Below, one piece after another: positions 1-7,089 of a stretch of DNA of 8,602 nt. A program made the position numbers and the translations under genes. The notes under the pieces are model-generated. The model did no database searches and had not been told where the DNA came from. It was given only the letters and a program-made list of their open reading frames with translations. The DNA is from an uncultured Actinomycetes bacterium (lineage in GTDB: Bacteria; Actinomycetota; Actinomycetes; Nanopelagicales; Nanopelagicaceae): the NCBI GenBank assembly GCA_903921405.1, contig CAIXPV010000189.1:1-8602 (forward strand), read 5' to 3'. The stretch's first letter is position 1, and each line of letters opens with the position of its first letter.

Positions 1-1328
1 GAGACATAGCCCAACGAGTCGGCGCCAATAGAGCGACGGATTTCTTCAATCTCTAACCCGCTGGCAATTAGCTCAGCTCTGGTTGCAAAATCAATTCCAT
101 AGTAACAAGGCCACTTAACAGGAGGTGATGAGATACGGACGTGAATCTCTCGAGCCCCTGCTTCGCGAAGCATTCGAACGATTGCACGCTGAGTGTTCCC
201 GCGAACAATCGAGTCATCGACGACAACGATTCGCTTACCCTCAATGATCTCGCGCAAAGGATTGAGTTTCAAACGAATTCCCAGTTGGCGAATTGTTTGT
301 GATGGTTGAATAAATGTTCGTCCAACATAAGAGTTCTTCACTAAACCAATTCCAAATGGGATTCCCGATCCCTTGGCATAACCAATTGCCGCCGGCGTTC
401 CGGATTCGGGAACTGGAATAACTAAGTCGGCCTCAACTGGCGCCTCTTTAGCAAGGCGTTCACCTATCGCCACTCGTGTTACATGTATTCCTTGGCCTGC
501 GATTAATGTATCTGGTCGTGCCAGATAGACATATTCAAACAAACAACCTTTAGGTTCGGCGACTGCCCAGCGTTGCGAACGAACACCATTCTCATCGATT
601 GCGATGAACTCTCCTGGCTCGACTTCACGAACAAATGCAGCGCCGACAATGTCTAGAGCGGCGCTTTCGGAGGCAACTACCCAGCCAGTTTCAAGTTTGC
701 CTAATACCAATGGACGCACACCGTGGCGATCGCGTGCGGCATACAGTGTGTGTTCATCCATGAAGACTAAAGAAAATGCGCCTTCAAGTTGTGGCAACAC
801 TGAGATTGCACTTGCCTCAACATTTTTCTCATTCTGCAACGAAATAAGCGCAGTCATGATCTCGGTATCGGTAGTGGCACCACGATCGCGACCAGTTGTT
901 GGCTCAAGTTTCTGAACAAGTTCGGCCAATTCGCCGGTATTTGTTAAATTACCATTATGGGCTAAAGCCAGCGTTCCATACTTAGTTGGGCGCAGCGTAG
1001 GTTGGGCATTAACCCATGTACTTGAGCCAGTAGTGCTGTATCGGCAATGTCCTATTGCTAGATCACCCGGCAGCGTCGCTAAATCACTTTCAGTAAAGAC
1101 TTGCGAGACCAGACCCATATCTTTGTAAACGAGGATTCGCTTGCCATCACTAGTTGCGATTCCTGCTGACTCTTGCCCGCGATGTTGTAGGGCATATAAA
1201 CCGTAAAAAGCTAACTTTGCTACTTCTTCTCCTGGTGCCCACACGCCGAAAACGCCACATGCATCTTGTGGACCTTTATCGGCATCCAACATATTGTGAT
1301 TTAGCAATCCATCGGGGCGCCGGCTCAT
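1..1328 (-). CDS. purF: Amidophosphoribosyltransferase (glutamine PRPP amidotransferase), 3' end missing
   Basis: PurF catalyses the first committed step of purine synthesis in the cytoplasm: PRPP plus glutamine gives 5-phosphoribosylamine. The frame is open from the ATG at 1328 through the left edge (442 full codons; the family is usually about 470-530 residues). A short propeptide precedes the presumed N-terminal nucleophile Cys24 (QDACGVFGV), so autoprocessing before Cys24 is likely. The Ntn glutaminase domain shows LQHRGQESAGI (about 47-57), GHCRYSTTG (93-101) and AHNGNL (123-128). The phosphoribosyltransferase domain carries the PRPP loop VVVDDSIVRGNT (368-379). Cys262 (GCLFEYV) and Cys408 (WPCYYG) sit 146 residues apart, matching the first two ligands of the 4Fe-4S cluster in the Bacillus-type enzyme; the remaining Cys pair would fall past the edge. 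The start overlaps the stop of the preceding small gene (ATGA) and has an AGGA ribosome site 7 nt upstream. Nothing looks broken. Confidence 0.97.
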   Translation of the reverse strand, partial: MSRRPDGLLNHNMLDADKGPQDACGVFGVWAPGEEVAKLAFYGLYALQHRGQESAGIATSDGKRILVYKDMGLVSQVFTESDLATLPGDLAIGHCRYSTTGSSTWVNAQPTLRPTKYGTLALAHNGNLTNTGELAELVQKLEPTTGRDRGATTDTEIMTALISLQNEKNVEASAISVLPQLEGAFSLVFMDEHTLYAARDRHGVRPLVLGKLETGWVVASESAALDIVGAAFVREVEPGEFIAIDENGVRSQRWAVAEPKGCLFEYVYLARPDTLIAGQGIHVTRVAIGERLAKEAPVEADLVIPVPESGTPAAIGYAKGSGIPFGIGLVKNSYVGRTFIQPSQTIRQLGIRLKLNPLREIIEGKRIVVVDDSIVRGNTQRAIVRMLREAGAREIHVRISSPPVKWPCYYGIDFATRAELIASGLEIEEIRRSIGADSLGYV

Positions 1329-1621
1329 GATGTAATCCTAAGCGGTAAGTACTCGGATAAATCTGCACGAACACCTGATGCTGTGATGGCGCCACTGGTG
1401 AGCGCTTCGCCCCACAGGATTTCACCTGCCGCCAAGGCCAACCATGTTTGAGCATTCATCTCTACGACATTGGCTGGGGTCCCACGTGTGTGTAATGGTC
1501 CGTCACCGCATTGCACCGCCGCATATGGTGGAATTCGTACTTCAATTGCTCGACCTGGTGCTTTAGCGGTTAAAAGCGCAAGCGTGCTCTTAACGTCCTC
1601 TAAGGTTTTGGAATCGCGCAT
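1325..1621 (-). CDS. Small SCP_3-family (bacterial sterol-carrier-protein-like) protein, function unknown
   Basis: This 98-residue protein resembles the actinobacterial 'sterol carrier family protein' (SCP_3) that recurs beside purF; I recall a similar small gene just before purF in mycobacteria. Recognisable blocks are VRIPPYAAVQC (28-38), HTRGTPANVVE (44-54), TWLALAAGEILW (59-70) and SGVRADLS (82-89). The TWLALA...G pattern is shared with SCP2-like folds and the C-terminal domain of mycothiol-dependent maleylpyruvate isomerase-type proteins. No signal peptide, membrane segment or metal-binding cluster is visible, so it should be cytoplasmic. The length suggests a single small domain, slightly shorter than homologues of about 120-130 residues that I recall, mainly at the N-terminus. 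It starts 5 nt after the purL stop without a clear ribosome site and overlaps purF by 4 nt, so it is probably translated by coupling. Sterol binding is only implied by the family name; a purine-related role is inferred from position alone. Confidence 0.85.
   Translation of the reverse strand: MRDSKTLEDVKSTLALLTAKAPGRAIEVRIPPYAAVQCGDGPLHTRGTPANVVEMNAQTWLALAAGEILWGEALTSGAITASGVRADLSEYLPLRITS
1336..1339 (-). promoter_or_regulatory. Ribosome binding site of purF
   Basis: AGGA on the minus strand ends 7 nt before the ATG at 1328. It lies inside the last codons of the upstream SCP_3-type gene. It supports this ATG over the internal Met13 and suggests purF can recruit ribosomes itself as well as by coupling. 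Confidence 0.55.
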
Positions 1622-1626
1622 GGCCG

Positions 1627-3858
1627 TTACCCAAAGAGTTTCGGAAACGTTGAAGTATGCGCGGTGCGAAGTTCATCCAGTGGAATCACTGCATCATTAA
1701 TTCGTAACGCGTCCCCGCCAGTGGTACCTAAATGCGAGAGAGTTATTTGGTACTTATTTGCAAGAGTTTTGAGAGCTTCGGCTTTGCTTGTAACTATCGC
1801 AACTATAACTCGGCCAGGAGTTTCACTTAAAAGAGAGATCCCAACATTATCCAACGTGATTGTCGCCCCGATTGAATGTCGCAACACCATTTCTGTAAGA
1901 CCTGCAGATAAACCGCCCTGACTTAAATCGTGGGCTGCACTAAAGATCTTTTCTTCTCGGCCCGCTAGGAGTACTTCAATTAAGCGCATTTCACGGGCTA
2001 AATCTGCAGTTGGCGATTGGCCCACGCGTTGGCCGTGCATGAATGCCCACTCACTACCAGCTAGATCTTCATATGTGTCACCTAGAAGGTAGAGCTCTAA
2101 GCCTGCACTATCAAAGCTCATTGGTGTTCGCGTGCGTACATCATCAATTACCCCTAGCACCCCAATGACTGGGGTAGGCAAGATTGCAACTGCTCCTGTT
2201 TGATTGTAGAAAGAAACATTGCCTCCTGTAACTGGAAGACCCATCTCTAAACATCCATCGGCTAGGCCGCGCACTGATTCGGAAAACTGCCACATGACAC
2301 CTGGATCTTCAGGGGAACCAAAGTTAAGACAGTTGGTGACTGCTAATGGTCGGGCTCCTGCAGTTGCAATGTTTCGTGCTGCTTCAGCTAAAGCTAACTT
2401 TGCACCTTGATATGGGTTTAGGTATGACCAGTTTGCATTCGCATCTGTTGAAATCGCAACACCCAAATGTGTTTGTTCATCAATTCGAATCATTCCTGAA
2501 TCATCAGGCTGTGATTGAATCGTATTGCCTTGAACATACTTGTCGTATTGCGATGTTACCCACGATTTATCTGCCAGATTGGGAGTTGCTGCAAGTTGTA
2601 AAACAGTTGCTTTAATCTCTGCCGCACTATTAGGAATTGGTACATTCACTCGTTGTGAGTTCACGTCATCGATGTAAGCCGGTTGCTTTATTGGCCGGTT
2701 GTAAACTGGACCATCGTGGGCAACGGTACGTGGCGGAACGTTGACAATAATCTCGTCATTCCATGTAATTACTAAGCGATCGCCATCGGTGACTTCACCA
2801 ATCGCGGTAACCGTGACATCCCACTTGGCACAAATCTCTAAGAATCGGGCGAGTTTTTCTGGTGCAACTATTGCGCACATTCGCTCTTGTGATTCTGACA
2901 TTAAAATCTCTTCAGGTGAAAGTGACGGATCACGCAAAGGAACCCTATCTAGCGCTACTTTCATGCCCCCACTGCCACCTGACGCAAGCTCACTTGTGGC
3001 ACATGAAAGTCCAGCTCCACCTAAGTCTTGGATACCAACGACCAAATCTTCGGCAAAAATCTCAAGTGAGCATTCAATTAAGATTTTTTCTACAAATGGA
3101 TCGCCAACTTGAACGCTTGGACGCTTAGTGGAACCACCTGCGCCAAAAGTTTCAGATGCGAGGACTGATACTCCACCAATTCCATCCCCACCGGTCTTGG
3201 CCCCGTATAGGACAACGAGGTTGCCTGCACCTGCAGCTTTTGCCAATTTAATATCGCTGTGCTTCATTACTCCAACGCATAGCGCATTGACTAATGGATT
3301 TCCTGCATAAGTTTCATCGAAGATTACTTCTCCACCAATATTTGGCAGACCCAAGCAGTTTCCGTATCCGCCAACACCTGCAACGATTCCTGGCAATACG
3401 CGCCGGGTATCTGGTGCATCGGCTGGACCAAAACGAAGTGGATCCATAACTGCAATGGGCCGCGCTCCCATAGTTAAAATGTCGCGAACGATTCCACCTA
3501 CACCAGTTGCTGCTCCTTGATAGGGCTCTACAAATGATGGATGGTTGTGTGATTCAATTTTGAAAGTTACTGCGTAGCCTTGTCCGACATCCACAACTCC
3601 AGCGTTTTCACCGATACCAACTAGTAACGCATCAGATTTCGGAGCTTTATCGCCGAACTGTTTTAAGTGAACCTTTGAAGATTTGTATGAACAGTGCTCT
3701 GACCACATTACTGAATACATTGCTAATTCAGATGATGTAGGGCGGCGACCCAGAATCTCTTTTATTCGTGCGTACTCATCGGGCTTCAAACCAAGCTGTG
3801 CAAAAGGTTGAATATTCTCTGGGGTGCTTTGGGCAATTGCCACTGTATCGAGCGACAT
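1627..3858 (-). CDS. purL: Phosphoribosylformylglycinamidine synthase subunit PurL (small type)
   Basis: PurL is the ATP-dependent synthetase subunit that converts FGAR to FGAM with ammonia delivered by PurQ (step 4). The product is 743 residues, normal for the small PurL that needs separate PurS and PurQ. Motifs in order (numbered from the ATG): MWSEHCSYKSSK (about 51-62, with the conserved His), KIESHNHPS (100-108), GAATGVGGIVRDI (115-127), DLGGAGLSCATSE (278-290), MSESQERM (320-327), NCLNFGSPEDP in the second repeat half (509-519), TGGNVSFYN (544-552) and AHDLSQGGL (642-650). The first half and second half show the duplicated PurM-like architecture. Start choice: GTG at 3861 and ATG at 3858 are adjacent. 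The ATG is preferred because GGTGA (3863-3867) lies 4 nt before it but only 1 nt before the GTG, and ATG gives a TGATG stop-start overlap with purQ. No frameshift or missing motif was seen. Confidence 0.97.
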   Translation of the reverse strand: MSLDTVAIAQSTPENIQPFAQLGLKPDEYARIKEILGRRPTSSELAMYSVMWSEHCSYKSSKVHLKQFGDKAPKSDALLVGIGENAGVVDVGQGYAVTFKIESHNHPSFVEPYQGAATGVGGIVRDILTMGARPIAVMDPLRFGPADAPDTRRVLPGIVAGVGGYGNCLGLPNIGGEVIFDETYAGNPLVNALCVGVMKHSDIKLAKAAGAGNLVVLYGAKTGGDGIGGVSVLASETFGAGGSTKRPSVQVGDPFVEKILIECSLEIFAEDLVVGIQDLGGAGLSCATSELASGGSGGMKVALDRVPLRDPSLSPEEILMSESQERMCAIVAPEKLARFLEICAKWDVTVTAIGEVTDGDRLVITWNDEIIVNVPPRTVAHDGPVYNRPIKQPAYIDDVNSQRVNVPIPNSAAEIKATVLQLAATPNLADKSWVTSQYDKYVQGNTIQSQPDDSGMIRIDEQTHLGVAISTDANANWSYLNPYQGAKLALAEAARNIATAGARPLAVTNCLNFGSPEDPGVMWQFSESVRGLADGCLEMGLPVTGGNVSFYNQTGAVAILPTPVIGVLGVIDDVRTRTPMSFDSAGLELYLLGDTYEDLAGSEWAFMHGQRVGQSPTADLAREMRLIEVLLAGREEKIFSAAHDLSQGGLSAGLTEMVLRHSIGATITLDNVGISLLSETPGRVIVAIVTSKAEALKTLANKYQITLSHLGTTGGDALRINDAVIPLDELRTAHTSTFPKLFG

Positions 3859-4526
3859 CACTTCACCATCGCATTCAGAATCGATGTAAAGAAGCCAAGT
3901 CCTTGAGCCGATGGGCCAGTAAGTGTGTCAATAGCGTGCTCTGGGTGGGGCATAAGGCCTACAACATTTCCTCGTGCATTAGAGATTCCAGCAATTAAAT
4001 TGCGAGACCCATTTGGATTTTGCCCAACATACCTAGCTATCACGCGACCTTCGCCCTCTAATTGAGCCAACGTGTCATCATCGCATTGGAAAGATCCCTC
4101 ACCATTTTTTAGTGGGATCACAATCTTTTGTCCTTCCGAATACGATGATGTCCAGACGGTCTTCGTATTAGTAATCTCAATCTCTTGATCGCGGCACAAA
4201 AAGTGCAGATCTGAATTACGAGTAAGCGCTCCTGGCAGCAAGTGCGACTCGCATAGAACTTGAAAACCATTACAAATACCTAATACAGGCATTCCTTTTC
4301 CTGCGGCTTCGATTACCAGTTTCATAACAGGTGCAAAGCGTGAAATTGCTCCGCAGCGAAGATAATCGCCATATGAAAATCCACCCGGCAAAATAACAGC
4401 ATCAACGTTTTTTAGATCTGCATCGGCATGCCATAGCGCTACCGCTTCTGCACCGCCTGCGTTAACTGCACGCGCAGCATCGCGATCATCCAAAGTTCCT
4501 GGGAAAGTTATAACCCCAACGCGCAT
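3858..4526 (-). CDS. purQ: Phosphoribosylformylglycinamidine synthase subunit PurQ (glutaminase)
   Basis: PurQ is the class I glutamine amidotransferase subunit of FGAM synthetase; it hydrolyses glutamine and passes ammonia to PurL. The 222-residue length is standard. The N-terminus MRVGVITFPGTLDDRD and the oxyanion region LPGGFSYGDYLR (about 47-58) are characteristic. The nucleophile elbow GICNGFQ places the catalytic Cys at 85. MPHPEHA (192-198) supplies His194 and Glu196 of the triad. The ATG shares one base with the purS stop (TAATG), and the TGA overlaps the purL start, so the three subunits are arranged for coupled, roughly balanced synthesis. Upstream sequence is purine-rich (GAGAG) but lacks a strong ribosome site, again pointing to coupling. 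Confidence 0.97.
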   Translation of the reverse strand: MRVGVITFPGTLDDRDAARAVNAGGAEAVALWHADADLKNVDAVILPGGFSYGDYLRCGAISRFAPVMKLVIEAAGKGMPVLGICNGFQVLCESHLLPGALTRNSDLHFLCRDQEIEITNTKTVWTSSYSEGQKIVIPLKNGEGSFQCDDDTLAQLEGEGRVIARYVGQNPNGSRNLIAGISNARGNVVGLMPHPEHAIDTLTGPSAQGLGFFTSILNAMVK

Positions 4527-4771
4527 TAGTTCTCTACTCTCACAACATAGTTTTCGATAACTGGATTTGATAGCAATACTTCAGCAGCTTTTTCTACTTC
4601 AGCCAATTGAGCTGCAGTTGGATCTCCAACAACTTCAATTTCAAACCGCTTTCCTTGACGTACCGACGTAGCGAAAGTGAAGCCAAGTCGCGGCAGTGCA
4701 GATGCAACAGCATTTCCTTGTGGGTCCAGAATTTCCGGCTTTAGCATTACATCGACCACGATCTTTGCCAT
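4526..4771 (-). CDS. purS: Phosphoribosylformylglycinamidine synthase subunit PurS
   Basis: PurS is the small dimeric scaffold subunit that bridges PurQ and PurL in the multi-subunit FGAM synthetase. It is 81 residues from the ATG at 4771, or 83 from the ATG at 4777. Typical family features are the opening AKIVVDVMLKPEILDPQG, then a LPRLGF segment, RQGKRFEIEV, and a hydrophobic C-terminal strand ending NPVIENYVVRV. The second ATG is preferred because a purine-rich AGGGAG lies 9 nt before it but only 3 nt before the first ATG, and homologues I recall begin with MA followed by the VVV strand. Use of the first ATG cannot be excluded and adds only Met-Thr. The gene follows purC after the longest gap in the window and touches purQ by one base. 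Confidence 0.95.
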   Translation of the reverse strand: MAKIVVDVMLKPEILDPQGNAVASALPRLGFTFATSVRQGKRFEIEVVGDPTAAQLAEVEKAAEVLLSNPVIENYVVRVEN

Positions 4772-4780
4772 TGTCATTTT

Positions 4781-4786
4781 CTCCCT
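4781..4786 (-). promoter_or_regulatory. Ribosome binding site of purS
   Basis: AGGGAG on the minus strand lies in the purC-purS gap. It is the clearest Shine-Dalgarno-like site in the window, 9 nt before the ATG at 4771 and 3 nt before the alternative ATG at 4777. It suggests fresh ribosome loading at the start of the purS-purQ-purL subunit block. Confidence 0.65.
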
Positions 4787-4789
4787 GTG

Positions 4790-5671
4790 TTAGAACTTGC
4801 TGCCAGTTAAACGATAAAACGCTTCTTCATAACGAACCGATGTCTTCTCAACGATCTCTGCTGGAATCTCTGGTGGTGGGCTATTTCTATCCCATCCAGT
4901 TGATACTAAGTAATCACGCAAAAACTGCTTATCAAAAGAGGCTTGCGCCCCGCCTGGCGACCAGGTGGAAAGCTCCCAAAACCTAGATGAATCAGGGGTG
5001 AGGGCCTCATCCCCCAGAATGATTTCGCCCCGAGCGTTACGTCCAAATTCAAACTTTGTGTCTGCCAGGATGATTCCGCGCTCGTATGCAAAATCAGCTG
5101 CAGTCTCATACAACTTAATTGTTAGCTCTCTTAGTGTTGCTGCATCATCATGACCAATGGTTTTTACCGCTGTTTCAAAGTCAATATTTATATCGTGATC
5201 TCCTACTGGAGCTTTTGTCGCTGGAGTAAAGATTGTTGCAGGGAGTTTAGAGCCATCCATTAATCCTGCAGGCAGAGCATTACCGCATACTGCACTGTTG
5301 CCCTGATACTCACTCCACCCGCTTCCGGTTAAATATCCGCGGGCCACGCACTCAAGTTCAAACATTTCAAGGGGCTGCACGATTACTGCACGATCTTCTA
5401 CGACCGGTGGAACATCAACTGAAATTATATGGTTAGGAACAATATCTTCGAGTAGCTCAAACCAAAAAAGTGATAGCTGGGTGAGTACTGCACCTTTGTT
5501 TGGAATCGTCGTAGGCATGACCCAATCGAATGCAGAAACCCGATCGGAGGCAACGAGCAAGATCTCATTTTTATCATTTGAATATAAGTCACGAACTTTT
5601 CCGGTGCGCAGGTGTGTCCACCCGGGAATCTTGAGAGCTGGTGGTGGACCAGCAAGACCGAAGCCGCTCAC
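4790..5671 (-). CDS. purC: Phosphoribosylaminoimidazole-succinocarboxamide synthase (SAICAR synthetase)
   Basis: PurC joins aspartate to CAIR using ATP to give SAICAR (step 7), the substrate that neighbouring PurB then cleaves. The 293-residue protein is typical of the actinobacterial form with an extended N-terminus. Motifs: GKVRDLY (24-30), VASDRVSAFDWVMP (40-53), NKGAVLTQLS (58-67), CVARGYLTGSGW (108-119), ILADTKFEFG (201-210) and the SAICAR synthetase signature region GDEALTPDSSRFW (220-232). The start is a GTG whose last two bases form part of the purB TGA stop (GTGA, 4 nt overlap). No ATG alternative exists before residue 52, which would delete the ATP-binding motifs. MSGF at the N-terminus matches the actinobacterial family as I recall it, so the GTG is well supported. 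No ribosome site is evident, implying reinitiation after purB. Confidence 0.96.
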   Translation of the reverse strand: MSGFGLAGPPPALKIPGWTHLRTGKVRDLYSNDKNEILLVASDRVSAFDWVMPTTIPNKGAVLTQLSLFWFELLEDIVPNHIISVDVPPVVEDRAVIVQPLEMFELECVARGYLTGSGWSEYQGNSAVCGNALPAGLMDGSKLPATIFTPATKAPVGDHDINIDFETAVKTIGHDDAATLRELTIKLYETAADFAYERGIILADTKFEFGRNARGEIILGDEALTPDSSRFWELSTWSPGGAQASFDKQFLRDYLVSTGWDRNSPPPEIPAEIVEKTSVRYEEAFYRLTGSKF

Positions 5672-7089
5672 CGAATAGAGCCGGGCTTGTACTGCACTGC
5701 TGCAGGATGCGCGGATGTAATCGCAACGATGCGATTAACAACTCGAGCAACTTGTTGGCGAGCATCGCCAGTAAATTCAAGTGGTGTGCTTATCAAACTA
5801 TCTAACGCAGCGCGGTCTAGTGGCAATCCCTTGTCATTAGCTAGGTCATCTAAAAGTGTGTTAGCTCTGCCTTCTCGCATACCAAGCGCGGCTTTGACTG
5901 CATGCTCTTTAATAATCTCATGAGCTACTTCGCGCCCTACTCCTGCCTTTACCGCTGCCATCAAAATCTTGGTCGTAGCTAAGAAGGGCAGGTAGCGCTC
6001 TAATTCAGCGGCAATTACTGCAGGAAATGCTCCGAACTCATCGAGTACCGTCAACATGGTCTCTAATAAGCCATCAATTGCATAAAAAGCATCGGGCAGA
6101 GCAACCCGTCGAACTACGCTGCACGATACGTCGCCTTCATTCCATTGGTCACCAGCTAATTCGCTAACCATTGATGCATAGCCGCGCAGAACTACAGATA
6201 AACCATTTACTCGTTCGCATGAGCGCGTATTCATTTTATGTGGCATCGCACTGCTGCCTACTTGTCCAGCTTTGAAACCCTCAGTGACTAACTCTGCTCC
6301 TGCCATGAGGCGGATCGACGTTGCCAACGAAGATGGCGCTGAGGCTAATTGAACAAGCGTTGTTACAACATCATAATCAAATGAGCGTGGGTAAATCTGA
6401 CCAGTTGAATCTAAAACACGATTAAAACCAAGCTCCTTAGCAATTGCTAACTCTAAAGCATTGTGCGAATCCGATGATGAAAGAAGGTCGATTGAATCTT
6501 GTGCAGTTCCGACTGGGCCTTTTATTCCGCGCATGGGATAACGATCTTGCAATGCAACTAAGCGCTCATAAGCAAAAAGGAGCTCCTCTGCTGCCGAAGC
6601 AAATCGCTTTCCTAAAGTTGTAATCTGCGCTGGAACATTGTGTGAGCGGCCAGCAATTGGTTGATCTACATATTGAGCCGCGCGTTCACCCAATCGGGCA
6701 AGGAGAGTTATAACTTTGTCGTGCACTACTTCTAAACCATTTCGGATTTGCAGCGCTTCAATATTTTCAGTCAAATCTCGGCTAGTCATTCCTGCGTGAA
6801 TCGCCTCGTGACCGGCCAGAGCATTGAACTCTTCAATTCGAGCTTTTACATCGTGACGAGTCTGTTTTTCACGGGCATCGATAGATGCAAGATCTACAGT
6901 GAAAATCACTTTTTTATAATCATCAATAACAGAGTCTGGAATTTGATGTCCTAGAGCCGATTGATTGCGCATGACCGAAAGCCATAAGCGGCGTTCTAGA
7001 ATGATTTTCTCTTGTGGCGCAAAAATCTTACGCATCGCAGCAGATGCATATCTATCGGCTAATAAGCTCACAGGTGAATTATCGGTCAT
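5668..7089 (-). CDS. purB: Adenylosuccinate lyase
   Basis: PurB acts twice in purine synthesis: it releases fumarate from SAICAR to give AICAR (step 8) and from adenylosuccinate to give AMP. The 473-residue length and sequence fit the fumarase/aspartase superfamily homotetramer. Visible motifs are TRHDVKARIEEFN (77-89), IHAGMTSRDLTEN (97-109), AGRSHNVPAQITTLGKRFA (146-164) with the general-acid/base region His150, and the superfamily signature GSSAMPHKMN (278-287), whose serines lie on the mobile catalytic loop. Its ATG directly follows the purD stop (TAAATG), and its TGA overlaps the purC GTG. Position between purD/purA and purC suits an enzyme serving both the trunk and the AMP branch. Nothing is truncated or out of frame. 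Confidence 0.97.
   Translation of the reverse strand: MTDNSPVSLLADRYASAAMRKIFAPQEKIILERRLWLSVMRNQSALGHQIPDSVIDDYKKVIFTVDLASIDAREKQTRHDVKARIEEFNALAGHEAIHAGMTSRDLTENIEALQIRNGLEVVHDKVITLLARLGERAAQYVDQPIAGRSHNVPAQITTLGKRFASAAEELLFAYERLVALQDRYPMRGIKGPVGTAQDSIDLLSSSDSHNALELAIAKELGFNRVLDSTGQIYPRSFDYDVVTTLVQLASAPSSLATSIRLMAGAELVTEGFKAGQVGSSAMPHKMNTRSCERVNGLSVVLRGYASMVSELAGDQWNEGDVSCSVVRRVALPDAFYAIDGLLETMLTVLDEFGAFPAVIAAELERYLPFLATTKILMAAVKAGVGREVAHEIIKEHAVKAALGMREGRANTLLDDLANDKGLPLDRAALDSLISTPLEFTGDARQQVARVVNRIVAITSAHPAAVQYKPGSIR

Noticed and set aside
604..915. Plus-strand open frame of 103 codons
   Set aside because: It lies wholly antisense to the purF glutaminase domain, has a low-complexity Ser/Thr/Arg-rich composition without family resemblance, and has no supporting context.
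2741..3112. Plus-strand open frame of 123 codons, the longest antisense frame
   Set aside because: It mirrors the conserved purL region containing DLGGAGLSCATSE and MSESQERM. The reading frame is a by-product of purL codon use; no recognisable protein features.
3859..3861. GTG as the start of purL
   Set aside because: Possible, but the ATG three bases downstream has better spacing to the GGTGA element and is the stronger codon; the difference is one residue.
4772..4789. Search for a promoter, PurR-type operator or riboswitch in the widest gap
   Set aside because: The gap between purC and purS is at most 18 nt and is filled by the ribosome site; no room for a promoter or structured leader. 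Any such control should lie upstream of the right edge.
4906..5109. Minus-strand frame inside purC in another phase (also 5425-5655 and 5589-5780)
   Set aside because: These same-strand frames sit fully inside or across purC/purB, which are intact and strongly conserved; their translations show no family features.
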